A stretch of DNA of 64,000 bases from Diphasiastrum complanatum. Lineage: Eukaryota; Streptophyta; Lycopodiopsida; Lycopodiales; Lycopodiaceae. Numbering within the stretch: position 1 is the stretch's first letter; each line of letters opens with the position of its first letter. The notes beneath the pieces were generated by a model. The model saw only the letters and a program-made list of their open reading frames with translations, had not been told where the DNA came from and did not search any database. The stretch is from positions 19,246,642 through 19,310,641 of the forward strand of contig CM055111.1 in assembly GCA_029204225.1 (NCBI GenBank). Reading direction: 5' to 3'. The position numbers were made by a program, and so were the translations under genes. Below are positions 55,432 through 64,000 of the stretch, piece after piece.

Positions 55432-55689
55432 TTAATTTATGATCTTTGTCAATTGGGTGCCCTGGGTAGCAACAGAGGTGTACACAGCCTGATAGTAGGG
55501 AACTTCATTCTCTAACTGGAAGGACTCTGCTTTAGCAGCTGCTATGTGCCATTTGGTTCCCAATAGTCTATCTTGCAGATCCATATTCTCAGCTTTTAGT
55601 AATGACAATTTCGCTTCAATGGCAACAAGATTACCTTTCAGCAACTCCACCTCGGTGGTCTCTCTTGTCTTTCCAGTCAGACATTTCAA
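55432..55689 (-). CDS. X3 coiled-coil ORF segment
   Basis: The 85-residue minus frame contains VELLKGNLVAIEAKLSLLKA, ENMDLQDRLLGTKWHIAAAK and AESFQLENEVPYYQAVYTSV. The spacing of Leu and Ala suggests a coiled coil. The same segment, decayed, is in X1 (about 19600-19820). A frame at 55730-56122 (AAVDDTDPPGLYRTLADLCE) probably belongs to the same protein upstream. Family not recognised; gag-like coiled coils of plant gypsy-related elements are one possibility. Confidence 0.45.
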   Translation of the reverse strand: MKCLTGKTRETTEVELLKGNLVAIEAKLSLLKAENMDLQDRLLGTKWHIAAAKAESFQLENEVPYYQAVYTSVATQGTQLTKIIN

Positions 55690-56436
55690 TAGCTGGTCTT
55701 CAGCAATGGAGTCCTTTCAATCCATTTGTCTACCTAGTCAGTATCAACACATTTTGCAGCCAACCATTGCTCTGCTTCTGCTCCCGACACCAGTACAGGC
55801 TTCTGTAAACAGAAGCCCTACGGCGTAGTGTCACCGGAATGGTAGAGCACGAGGTAAGTATCAGAAGGGATAGCTGGTAAAGAGTGTCCCTTGTCAGAAT
55901 CAGCTTTGTCTCTATCAGCAGACAGCTGATCTGCAGGTCGTGCTGGGGTAGAAACGTTGGTCTGTTGAGGTGTCCGCACAAATTCAGGGCCTCACATAGA
56001 TCCGCTAGTGTCCTATATAACCCAGGAGGGTCTGTGTCATCAACTGCAGCAGCACACTCGGCTTTCTTCTTATCAATAGTGTCAAGTACGAGTACAGCTT
56101 GGCAACCAGAAATATTTGGCACTTGGGCAGATAAACTAGCAGTCGTAGTTCTGGTATCGGAAGCCAGAACATCTACAGACTTATCAACAAAACCAGCCTC
56201 GGTCTCCTAGACATCATCGTCGAGGTTCACAACATCATTTGGGATCTTCGTTGGTATGTCCACATCGGGTAGTATGTCCGCTTGGTCAGAAACATGCACA
56301 TGAGTTCTTACATCCGAATATTCGTCAGCTCCACCATCAAGCTTGGAGTTTGGCTCTACAATCTTTGCTTGGTCTTCGACTTAGAGTGAGAAGGTAGCTT
56401 TATTTTGGCCATTGTCTTCATTCTAGACCTGCACGG

Positions 56437-56604
56437 CTAGTCCGGAACCTGCAGGTTAGCAACAGTCCTGTGCGCATCATCTGCATCCACATCCTTAGTC
56501 GCTAGGCCTCTTACAACAATGCCTCCAATACCTAGTACTTGGAAAACGGGTATATTCAACCTTAAGGCCAGCAATTTGTTCAACAACAATGCAAATTCAA
56601 CGCT
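56437..56604 (-). pseudogene. X3 protein segment next to the E insertion
   Basis: SKSVEFALLLNKLLALRLNI and VLGIGGIVVRGLATKDVDAD end at a stop at 56437. The frame continues on the far side of element E (61445-61620), which shows that E split a coding region. No family recognised. Confidence 0.5.
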
Positions 56605-56609
56605 TTTAC

Positions 56610-57017
56610 TGTTGGTGTCACATGACATCAACGGTCACTGCTAACAGTCTTCAGTCACATGGCATGTTAGAAATGGATTCGTCATGTTCCTAGGATGTGT
56701 AGGGTTTGCAAAGGTTTTCTTGGCATGCATGATGCCACGATAATTAGTAGTGTATACGTAGATATGAGGACAAAGAATATTGTACATGCTAGGTGTAAAT
56801 ACGATAGTCATCACATTGCACATTATATGAAATCTTGGCGCGGCACTGGCATGCGGACGTATATGTATATGCTTCGTGAGGCTATGATCACGCTTATTGT
56901 AATCAAGTGTTTGCTTCTTGTGTGTGAGTGTGATTTTACTTTATGATTGATCAATCGAGTGCTTGTAGATTTTGTATGTCATGCTATCATCTTCCTCGTA
57001 GTGTTTTCATTCTAACA
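56610..57017 (+). repeat. 5' LTR of E
   Basis: 408 bp, TGTTGGTGTC to CATTCTAACA. An internal TGTTAGAAATG at 56665 also mirrors the end, but the flanking TSD and the 3' copy show that the LTR starts at 56610. Confidence 0.88.
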
Positions 57018-57018
57018 T

Positions 57019-57033
57019 TGGTTATGGGCCCAC
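57019..57033 (+). promoter_or_regulatory. Primer-binding site of E (internal initiator-tRNA type)
   Basis: TGGTTATGGGCCCAC follows the LTR after one base. From memory of the plant initiator tRNA-Met sequence, its complement GUGGGCCCAUAACC spans the anticodon arm and loop. Drosophila copia is primed by a 5' half of the same tRNA, so the match suggests half-tRNA priming. Confidence 0.75.
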
Positions 57034-57195
57034 GTACGTAAAGGAAGAATCCCAGGATTGCATGCCATCTTAGAGCGAACAGTATCAAAACAGTATCGGT
57101 TGCTGATTCAACTTTTTGCTGACACGAGTGAACTCGTGCGATCTGTCAATCTACATAAAGTGACAATCTTTTGAAGCTCCTACAAATCGGAGAAT

Positions 57196-58184
57196 ATGGC
57201 ACTAGAAGCGTCGACGGAGAGCGAGCTGATTGATCGGTCAGAGGCCGACAATTATAGTTCTTGGAGTTGGAAAATGAAAATCTTGCTGAAAGACAAGGGC
57301 CTATGGGGTGTCATGTCAGGCGAGGAGACTCCTGAACTGGATCAAGAGGGCTGGGTGAAGAACGCACAGCAGGCCGAATTGATCGCTACGAAAGGGTCGA
57401 AGGCACACATGATGTTGTGCCTGAGCTTAGGAGAAACTGCGATCTCATTAGTAAGAGACCAGGAGACAGTGAAGGAGGTATGGGATGCGCTTCATGGCAG
57501 CTTTCAGGCTAAAGGTTTCTCAAGTACCCTGATGTTGCAGAGGCAGCTGACGAACACCAAGATGAGTGGGGGTGATTCGATGAGGGACCATGTGGAGAAG
57601 ATCAAGGACATTGGAAGACAGTTAATGGCGGCCGGTGCAGTGGTTGACAAACAACAGCTTATATACAATTTGATCACCAGTCTCCCATCCAGCTATGATC
57701 CGCTCGTCATAATGCTTGATGGGTTTGAGGATAACTGGACATGGAGTTTATCACTTGGAGGCTCATTTAGGAAGAAAGCAGGCGGAAGGTCAATCCAGTG
57801 CAGGATGAAATGGCACTATTGAGTGGCTTCAAGAAGATGGGGATCAAGAATCAAAGACCCATCACGGAAGGTGGGCAATTGGGTCAACAAGAGAAGGACT
57901 TCAAGAAGAAAGGATGGCCAGAGAAATCTGACAATAAGTGTTACTATTGTGATCGGCCAGGGCACTTCGCTCACGAATGCAATAAAAAGAAAGCTGACAT
58001 GCAGAGGAGGAGTCCAGATCAAGGCAACCTAGTTGATGAGGTGCAAGAGACCACAAATGCATTCGCTATGATGGCTAAGGAGAATTGGAACTCTCTGGAA
58101 TTGTCAAACACACAGTCATGCAATGCATCATCTGATTATAACGAGATTGTATGTAAAGTTGAAAGCCAAGAGACAGATCATTGA
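57196..58184 (+). pseudogene. E gag with zinc knuckle
   Basis: It starts MALEASTESELIDRSEADNY and carries SWSWKMKILLKDKGLWGVMS, KEVWDALHGSFQAKGFSSTL and LITSLPSSYDPLVIMLDG (gag helical region). A frameshift near 57800 separates the zinc knuckle CYYCDRPGHFAHEC, a complete CX2CX4HX4C, in the second frame (57798-58184). Gag here lacks the Gly/Lys-rich stretch seen in A and B. Confidence 0.85.
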
Positions 58185-58194
58185 AGTGGACCTA

Positions 58195-58476
58195 TACTGG
58201 TATTTTGATTCCGCAACTACGTCCCATATGATGAACAATCGTGATGCCTTCATCACCTATCAGATGCTCAGCGGTAAAGAGATCATGATGGGGGACAAAG
58301 GCATGATTGATGCGGTAGGGAGAGGCTCTGTTCGCATATGGCTTGGGCAAGAGAGGAGCATGAACATGTGTGACGTGCTGCATGTTCCTAATTTGGCCAA
58401 GAACCTGATGTTAGTAGCTAGACTTACAGATGCTAGATATCATGTGTTGTTTGAAAAAGAAGGGTCCAACATTTAG
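58195..58476 (+). pseudogene. E protease
   Basis: WYFDSATTSHMMNNRDAF occupies the position of the copia protease motif DSGATSHM, with Gly replaced by Ala. CDVLHVPNLAKNLMLVARLT follows, as in other copias. The frame ends at an in-frame TAG (58474-58476), directly followed by MDDGQISIRF. Confidence 0.75.
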
Positions 58477-59500
58477 ATGGATGACGGGCAAATCAGCATT
58501 AGATTCAGGACAGGAGGAGCTGACGAAATATCCATGGCGTGTCTAACGGTTGACTCCAACAAAATCAACAATCTTTGGCATAGGCGGATGGGGCATCTAG
58601 GATCCAAGAGCCTTCAGACCTTGGCAAACGACGACATGCTGAGGGGGTTTGATTCCGATGTCAAGGAGGGCATAGACAAATGTGATGTGTGCATTTTTGG
58701 AAAGCAGCATAGAGAATGTTTTCCAGAGATACATCCAACAAGATCCACTAAAGGGCTTGAGCTGATTCACACGGACATCTGTGGACCAATGGAGGTGTCA
58801 TCTATCGGTGGATCTATGTACTTCATTACATACACAGACAACTATAGGAGGAGGACACAAATTTGGACCTTGAAGCAGAAATCTCAGGCGCTTGAAAGTT
58901 TCGAGGCATTAAAGAGCATAGTTGAGAGTGAAACCAACAAGAAAGTCAAGAAGCTCATAAGTGACAATGGAGGAGAATTCAAGAACAAAGAATTTGATGA
59001 ATTCTGCCTAAAGAATGGTATCTTGAGAGAATTCACTATACCATACACTCCCAAACAAAATGGCTTGGCGGAAAGAAAAAACAGAACATTGATGGAAATG
59101 ACACGTTGCATGTTGCAGGAGAATGACCTACCTAAGTACGTATGGGCAGAGGCTGTGGCAACTGCATGTCACATAATCAACAGATCTCCAACGAAGGCCC
59201 TGGCAGGAGAAATCCCCTCACGAGATGTGGTACGTACATAAGCCAAGGGTAGATCACTTCAGGGTGTTTGGTTGCACTGCATACGTACACATTCCGAAAG
59301 AAAAACAGAAGAAACTTGATCCTAAGTCCAACAAATGCTTGTTTGTAGGATATCTGGAGGGGACTAAAGGATATAAGCTCTTTGATCCTATTACAAGAAA
59401 GTTCATTAATGTCAGGGATGTTGTGTTTGATGAAGATCCCACAATGGTCGTAAAAAAGGTCTCCAATTCTAATGCGGATTGTGGACTCAAGGGGGCATGA
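58477..59500 (+). pseudogene. E integrase
   Basis: HHCC region NLWHRRMGHLGSKSL and CDVCIFGKQH; catalytic residues in HTDICGPMEV, LISDNGGEFKNKEF and NGLAERKNRTLMEMTRCM. All three acidic residues are present. A frameshift at about 59220 moves the C-terminal part (DHFRVFGCTAYVHIPKEKQK, LFDPITRKFINVRDVVFDED) to another frame. Confidence 0.83.
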
Positions 59501-59805
59501 CGTTTCATACAGAAGTCATTAGCATTTCGAGCTCCAATACATCCCAACACAATGTATCTTCGGATGATCATAACCATGATGAGATCATTGATGGTCAGGT
59601 GTCCGCGAGGGAGAAATTCTTTGATGCGGAAGAAAACGAAGAATCTGATATAGTGAGTCAACCAAGACTCAAGATCAAGTTCAATAGGGAAAGATCAGAG
59701 GCAATTGCAGAGCCGAGACCAAACAGGTGAAAGAGAGCCCCACAAAGATTCGATGAGATGATATTCATGAGTCAAGAACCTGATGAAGAGCCAAGATCTT
59801 ACCGG

Positions 59806-60987
59806 GAAGCTTGAGAGAGGGGAGATTGGAATGAGTGGCTGCATGCGATGACAGAGGAAATGGAGTCGATCAAGAAGAACAATGCATGGAGTATGGTACA
59901 CGTACCAGAAGGTAGGAGGGCCATTGGTTGTAGATGGATTTTTTGTGAGCGAAATTTCAAGAAATGCAACTCAGATCAGAGCATATTCATCAGAAGGTCT
60001 CATTCGGAAATCACTGTCATAGCACTGTATGTGGATAACATAATTCTGATTGGTAACGACATTTCAAGGCTGGAGTCTTGTAAGGCAGAATTGAAGACTG
60101 AGTCTGAGATCAAATATATGGGGCAACTGCATTATTGCCTAGGAATTCAAGTTGAAAGAAATAGGATCAGAAAGTCTATCCACCTATGGCAGGAAAGGTA
60201 CATCATTTATATGCTCAAAAGATTTGGGATGGAAAATTGTATTCCTGTTGAAACTCCACAAGAACAGGGTATAAGATTGAGCAAGGAGATGTCACCTCAG
60301 ACTCAGTCTGACAGAGCAGAAATGAAGCGATGTCCATATAGGAGCCTAGTGGGATCACTGATGTATGCCATGGTATGCACTAGGCCAGATATAGCCACGA
60401 CAATTGGATCACTCAGCAGGTATCTGGAAAACCCAGGCATCGATCATTGGCAAGTAGCGAAAAGAGTTCTGAAGTACTTAAAGGGAAGCATTCAGTTTGG
60501 GTTGGAATACAGATTTCCTTTTGAGAACGTTGAGGGGTTCGTTGACTCTGACTGGGCTAGTGACGCGGATGACAAGAAATCTACTTGTGGGTTCGTCCTT
60601 ATGATGGGCGGAAGAGCTGTAAGTTGGGCAAGCAACAAATAGAAATCTATGGCTCTCTCCTCAATGGAAGCAGAATTAACGGGGATATGTCACGGTGCTA
60701 GAGAGTATGTTTGGATCAAGAGTCTATGCCACGAGATAGGCATCTTGACAAAAGGGATGAAGATCTTCAATGACAACCAGGGCAACATCTTCATATTCAG
60801 GAATGGAGGCCTACATAGGCGGAGCAAACACATTGATATCCAGCACCACTTTGTCAAAGATTTGGTACAAAGTCAGAAGATGGTGCTGGAGTTCTGTCCC
60901 ACCAAAACGATGACTGCCGACATAATGACCAAGCCTCTATCGAAGGCTAGATTTGTATGCTTAAAAAATGCCATGGGGGAATGAAGA
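59806..60987 (+). pseudogene. E RT (internally deleted) and RNase H
   Basis: ESIKKNNAWSMVHVPEGRRA and IGCRWIF are followed directly by NFKKCNSDQSIFIRRSHSEI, so roughly 120 residues of RT fingers and palm are missing. The active-site motif reads YVDN (60028-60039) rather than YVDD. After KYMGQLHYCLGIQVERN and TRPDIATTIGSLSRYLENPG, RNase H follows with VDSDWASDADDKKSTCGFVL, a TAG at 60640-60642, then LSSMEAELTGICHGAREYVW and RRSKHIDIQHHFVKDLV to the stop after KNAMGE. Confidence 0.83.
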
Positions 60988-61025
60988 GCAGCATCAGAGA
61001 AGACGAATAGCATTGAGATGGAGAT

Positions 61026-61439
61026 TTTTGGTGTCCATGTCACATGACACCAACGGTCACTGCTAACCGTCTTCAGTCACATGGCATGTTTGAAATGGAT
61101 TCGTCATGTTCCTAGGATGTGTAGGGTTTGCAAAGGTTTTCTTGGCATGCATGATGCCACGATAATTAGTAGTGTATACGTAGATATGAGGACAAAGAAT
61201 ATTGTACATGCTAGGTGTAAATACGATAGTCATCACATTGCACATTATATGAAATCTTGGCGCGGCACTGGCATGCGGACGTATATGTACATGCTTCGTG
61301 AGGTTATGATCACGCTTATTGTAATCAAGTGTTTGCTTCTTGTGTGTGAGTGTGATTTTACTTTATGATTGATCAATTGAGTGCTTGTAGATTCTGTATG
61401 TCATGCTATCATCTTCCTCGCTGTGTTTTCATTCTAACA
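61026..61439 (+). repeat. 3' LTR of E
   Basis: 414 bp, starting TTTTGGTGTCC (TG mutated to TT) after the purine-rich GAGATGGAGA and ending CATTCTAACA before TTTAC. It has six extra bases (about 61036) relative to the 5' LTR. Confidence 0.88.
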
Positions 61440-61444
61440 TTTAC

Positions 61445-61690
61445 TTTTGCTTGATACAAAACAACTTATATCTCATTTGATCCATTCACTTGTTCCCTCC
61501 ACCCAATTTAGGACGGCTCCGTTGTAAGCTTTAATGGCTGCTTGAACCAAGGTCCCACTCAGAAACTTGGGATGAAACCTCCAAGTGAGAACCTCAGCTA
61601 CCCAAATCAGGAACTTCATCAGATTAGGGATTTGGCTTTTCTCCTCTGAAATGGTCCTTCAGAGCCTTTGCTTCTCTAGCATCGACAACA
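61445..61690 (-). pseudogene. X3 protein segment right of E
   Basis: On the minus strand LMKFLIWVAEVLTWRFHPKF, LSGTLVQAAIKAYNGAVLNW and VEGTSEWIK lead, after one TGA, through DISCFVSSK into SKSVEFALLLNK at 56600 once E and one TTTAC are removed. The frame match supports X3 as one unit split by E. Confidence 0.5.
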
Positions 61691-61708
61691 TGAGCTGACT
61701 CGAGTTGA

Positions 61709-62167
61709 TGAAAATGATAATGTTTTGAATGCAAGTGGCTGGAATGATCCCTGTGTCCTTTCACGGGAGTGGGCCCATAACCATTGAAAGCAAAATCTCA
61801 GTAAATCAAAGCGGAATCTATCTATCGCTTGATTACAATCAGAGAAATAAGAACATCAACATTAAACAATGCTCAATCAATAATCAAGAACACGACAACA
61901 ATCATACGATCACAAAAAGCATGTTTTTCCATTCACATGATATGTACATATATTCGCGTTAGTATCACACACAAATATTCCAAAAACTTTAGCCTTGCCT
62001 ACGTGTCAACAATGACTAACTAACTCTCCTTTCATGCCAAGATGATCTACTTCAGATTTATACATTGCCTAGTAATGGCTGGAATTGCTACAGGCGCACA
62101 AAGATGATTGGGTGCATGACTCTCGTCATGCACTTGGTGCTCGAGCACCCGTCATTGTGCACCAACA
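61709..62167 (-). mobile_element. Copia-like F remnant, inverted
   Basis: This is the reverse complement of 7380 to about 7830. It runs from leader sequence (GTGGGCCCATAACC at 61770-61783) through the LTR (61785-62167), ending GTGCACCAACA. It is truncated in the leader. The base next to the LTR is ATATTATGAAATCC, the same Z sequence that flanks the F LTR at 7379. Confidence 0.7.
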
Positions 62168-62455
62168 ATATTATGAAATCCAAATGTTTGATTGTATGTT
62201 ATTGCAGCTACATCCATATTATTATCTGCTACTAATTTAGAGTTTGAGTGGTCTCATTGCCGCTTAATAATAATAGACATAATTCATTCACTCAGATCTT
62301 ATCCTGTTTCAGCACAACATTTCTGTTGAAAAGGAGTTGGTAGAGAAGTAGCAGTAGTGGCACAAGATTATTCTTGGATTAGGCAAGCATAATCAAAGCA
62401 ACAACACAAGAGATCGATCGGGTTTTGTGTTTTGGACACTATTCTCAATACTTGT
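62168..62455 (+). repeat. Z4: Z-family fragment
   Basis: It is homologous to 7095-7379 inverted and to about 690-930 of Z1 (CAACATTTCTGTTGAAAAG, GGTAGAGAAG, GGCAAGCATAATCAAAGC). It stops at CAATACTTGT, where Z5 starts. Confidence 0.7.
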
Positions 62456-64000
62456 TGTAAGTGTCCGCCGCACATTAGATTCGAAAATGCTTTACATGTT
62501 ACATGAACTTTACGTCTTCATATGATCAAATTAAGATTTATGTTTCATGGAGTTTGCGTTGTTTTTGGCTTTGCTCGATTAATACAAAATTCATCTAGAT
62601 CTAATATGTTCAATATTATCATAATTTTCCAAATATGGTAATTATTTGATGTTTCCCAATGGCTTCAATGGAAAAGAAAAAAATTGGGCAAAAATGTGCC
62701 CACCAACCATGACAAAGTTTCTTAGAAAGCAAGAATTGGAAGAACTTGGAATTTGAATTATCTTAAATAGTGTGACATGCATACAGGCATAAAATCATAT
62801 TTTCTTTTTTTCTCATGAAGAAAAAAGAGGTGCCTTCCAGAGCGAAATCTTGTGCAACCCCGTTATTTTTTTTCAAATGTTTTACATGCACCTTCAGATG
62901 CAAAAGGTGAATGTAAAACAAATTCACTTGTTTTGTTAGATGACACTAGTACGTTTGCCCGCCCAAGCCGGCCGGCTCCACATTTTTTAAAATATGAGTT
63001 TGGTCCGGATAGCTCACGCTGCCCGTCACAGCGTGAGCTGCGAGCTGGCCGGAAACAAATTTTATTTTAGTATATATAGATTATGCACAAAAAGTGCTTG
63101 TAAAAAAAATAAAACACATTTCCATGTCAAGGAAGGTCCATGGCCTTGGCCGTTCCACCGTGGCAAGAGGAAGGCCTCCAAGGGCGATCCTAGGGCCCCT
63201 CCTGATTTACAAAGAAATTAATTCACGACTTTTACCCTAAACAACCCTAAAGCCTTCCACATGTATATATGTCGAAAGGTGGGCAAATCTCAGTGCTCTC
63301 ATTGTCGGTTAATAATATTAGACATACTTCATTCACTCTTTTACTCGCAGATGTCTTATACTATGCCAGTACAGCATTTCTGTTGAAAAGAAGGAGCTGG
63401 TAGAGAAGCAGCAGCAGCGGCAGAAGATTATTCTTGGATTAGGCAGGCGTAATCAAAACAGCAACACAAGAGATCGACCGGGTTTTGTTTTTTGGCCACT
63501 ACTCTCAATACTTGTAATATTCATTTTGTTGAAAGTCGTAAATATTTTGCTTGTTTAATCATTGGGCTTCCATGATGTTCAGTCTCAGTCCTCTACTTGT
63601 TTTAGGGCTTTCTAAGACTTAATTGATAATCGTCTTGTGAACTGTAACTCATTAATTCATCATGCAGCTTCTTGTTCAACAAGATGTCCTTCTTCGATGT
63701 AAGCACCCATGTTCTACATTACAGTTTATTAAGCTTATTAGTATTCTTTGTATGCTATTCAGCCGTTGCGATTGCCATGGAGCAAATTTATGATCCAACA
63801 AGTGGTGAGGTTGGTGAGGTTCGTGGGAATAAAATAATGATTATCAAGGACCAACTGCTTAGAGCTGATGAGCTTCCTCCAGAAAGCTGTTGCGACTGCT
63901 CTTGCAACTAAAGAGCATGGATTTGGGCTTGGAGGATTTGAAAGCCACAATGGTGGGAAAAGTCATGAACAGATTAAAAAAGCGTGCATATGGAAACGTT
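62456..64000 (+). repeat. Z5: right copy of the 1.4-kb direct repeat
   Basis: It starts TGTAAGTGTCCGCCGC, as Z3 does at 11208, and from 62578 equals the window start. It includes the hairpin region (about 62957-63039). The window cuts it at 64000. Confidence 0.85.
63668..63997 (+). pseudogene. TFIIS-like N-terminal domain gene fragment (Z5)
   Basis: Exons correspond to 63668-63698 and 63763-63997, with the same GTAAGC donor and TTCAG acceptor as Z1. The single-base loss after GAAAGC is also the same as in Z1, so both copies descend from one already broken copy. Codons read AVAIAMEQIYDPTSGEVG, then LLQLKSMDLGLEDLKAT in the shifted frame. Confidence 0.6.

Larger units (their letters stand above)
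54174..56604 (-). mobile_element. X3: gypsy-related element, part left of E
   Basis: The content order equals X1 and X2: AAGATGGGCATTAAAATTTC, telomere-like tract (54350-54540), CT tract (55001-55054), a remnant of the polyprotein end near 55180, then minus-strand coding sequence. Element E interrupts it at 56605; X3 coding resumes at 61445. Confidence 0.65.
56610..61439 (+). mobile_element. Complete copia element E
   Basis: TTTAC flanks the element (56605-56609 and 61440-61444). LTRs are 56610-57017 and 61026-61439, and the total is 4830 bp. The order is gag, protease, integrase, RT-RNase H on the plus strand. The LTRs differ by about ten sites and one 6-base indel, so it is fairly recent. 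The RT is internally deleted and several stops are present, so it cannot move on its own. Confidence 0.93.

Noticed and set aside
56665..57017. E LTR starting at TGTTAGAAATG (56665)
   Set aside because: The inverted match is attractive, but about 55 bases upstream are also repeated before the 3' copy, and the TSD TTTAC fits only a start at 56610.

Overview
The window looks like a repeat-dominated stretch of a land-plant nuclear genome. The evidence is Ty1/copia retrotransposons with plant-type TGGTATCAGAGC primer sites, a Ty3/gypsy element, CACTA (En/Spm) pieces, degenerate CCCTAAA-type motifs and GT-AG introns in gene fragments. I cannot name the species. No intact, clearly functional host gene is visible. 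Working letters A-J and X-Z are my own labels for repeat families.

Layout. 1-3290 holds pieces of a host-type gene family (Z) with a TFIIS/Med26-like N-terminal (LW) domain, including two tail-to-tail copies of its 3' part. 3602-4000 is a small signal-peptide-like ORF. 4185-6586 is a truncated copia (A2). 6605-7379 is an inverted Z fragment carrying an F-type LTR at 7380. 8491-9100 is a block of 30-bp repeats and palindromes. 10118-10850 is a CACTA transposase fragment. 11208-12595 repeats the Z upstream region and the small ORF in another order. 13903-14665 is repeat Y. 15839-18360 is copia C1. 18361-20240 is gypsy-related X1, with a long CT tract. 21890-23655 is copia I (gag and a 984-bp LTR). 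25001-30251 holds copia pieces B2, G (minus) and H.

The centrepiece is 30325-47846. Repeat Y is split by complete copia D (30958-47662, minus, TSD ATATT). D is split inside integrase by complete copia A1 (33651-44993, plus, TSD GTGTA). The 3' LTR of A1 is split by complete copia B1 (38831-44852, minus, TSD AATAT). The insertion order is therefore Y, then D, then A, then B. To the right come a CACTA terminus (47847), copia J, C and X remnants, and a complete copia E (56610-61439, TSD TTTAC) inserted in X3. After an F remnant, Z returns at 62168-64000. Its last 1423 bases repeat the first 1423 bases of the window almost exactly.

Most unusual points. A and B are chimeric copias. B has gag, protease and integrase, but about 1.07 kb of unrelated, largely open sequence replaces its reverse transcriptase. 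A keeps gag and protease only; unrelated blocks replace integrase and RT-RNase H, and the second block is shared with B. No copia copy here keeps a full gag-to-RNase H set, so any mobility of A and B would need enzymes supplied in trans. E has a primer site matching the anticodon-arm region of initiator tRNA-Met, unlike the 3'-end sites of the other families.
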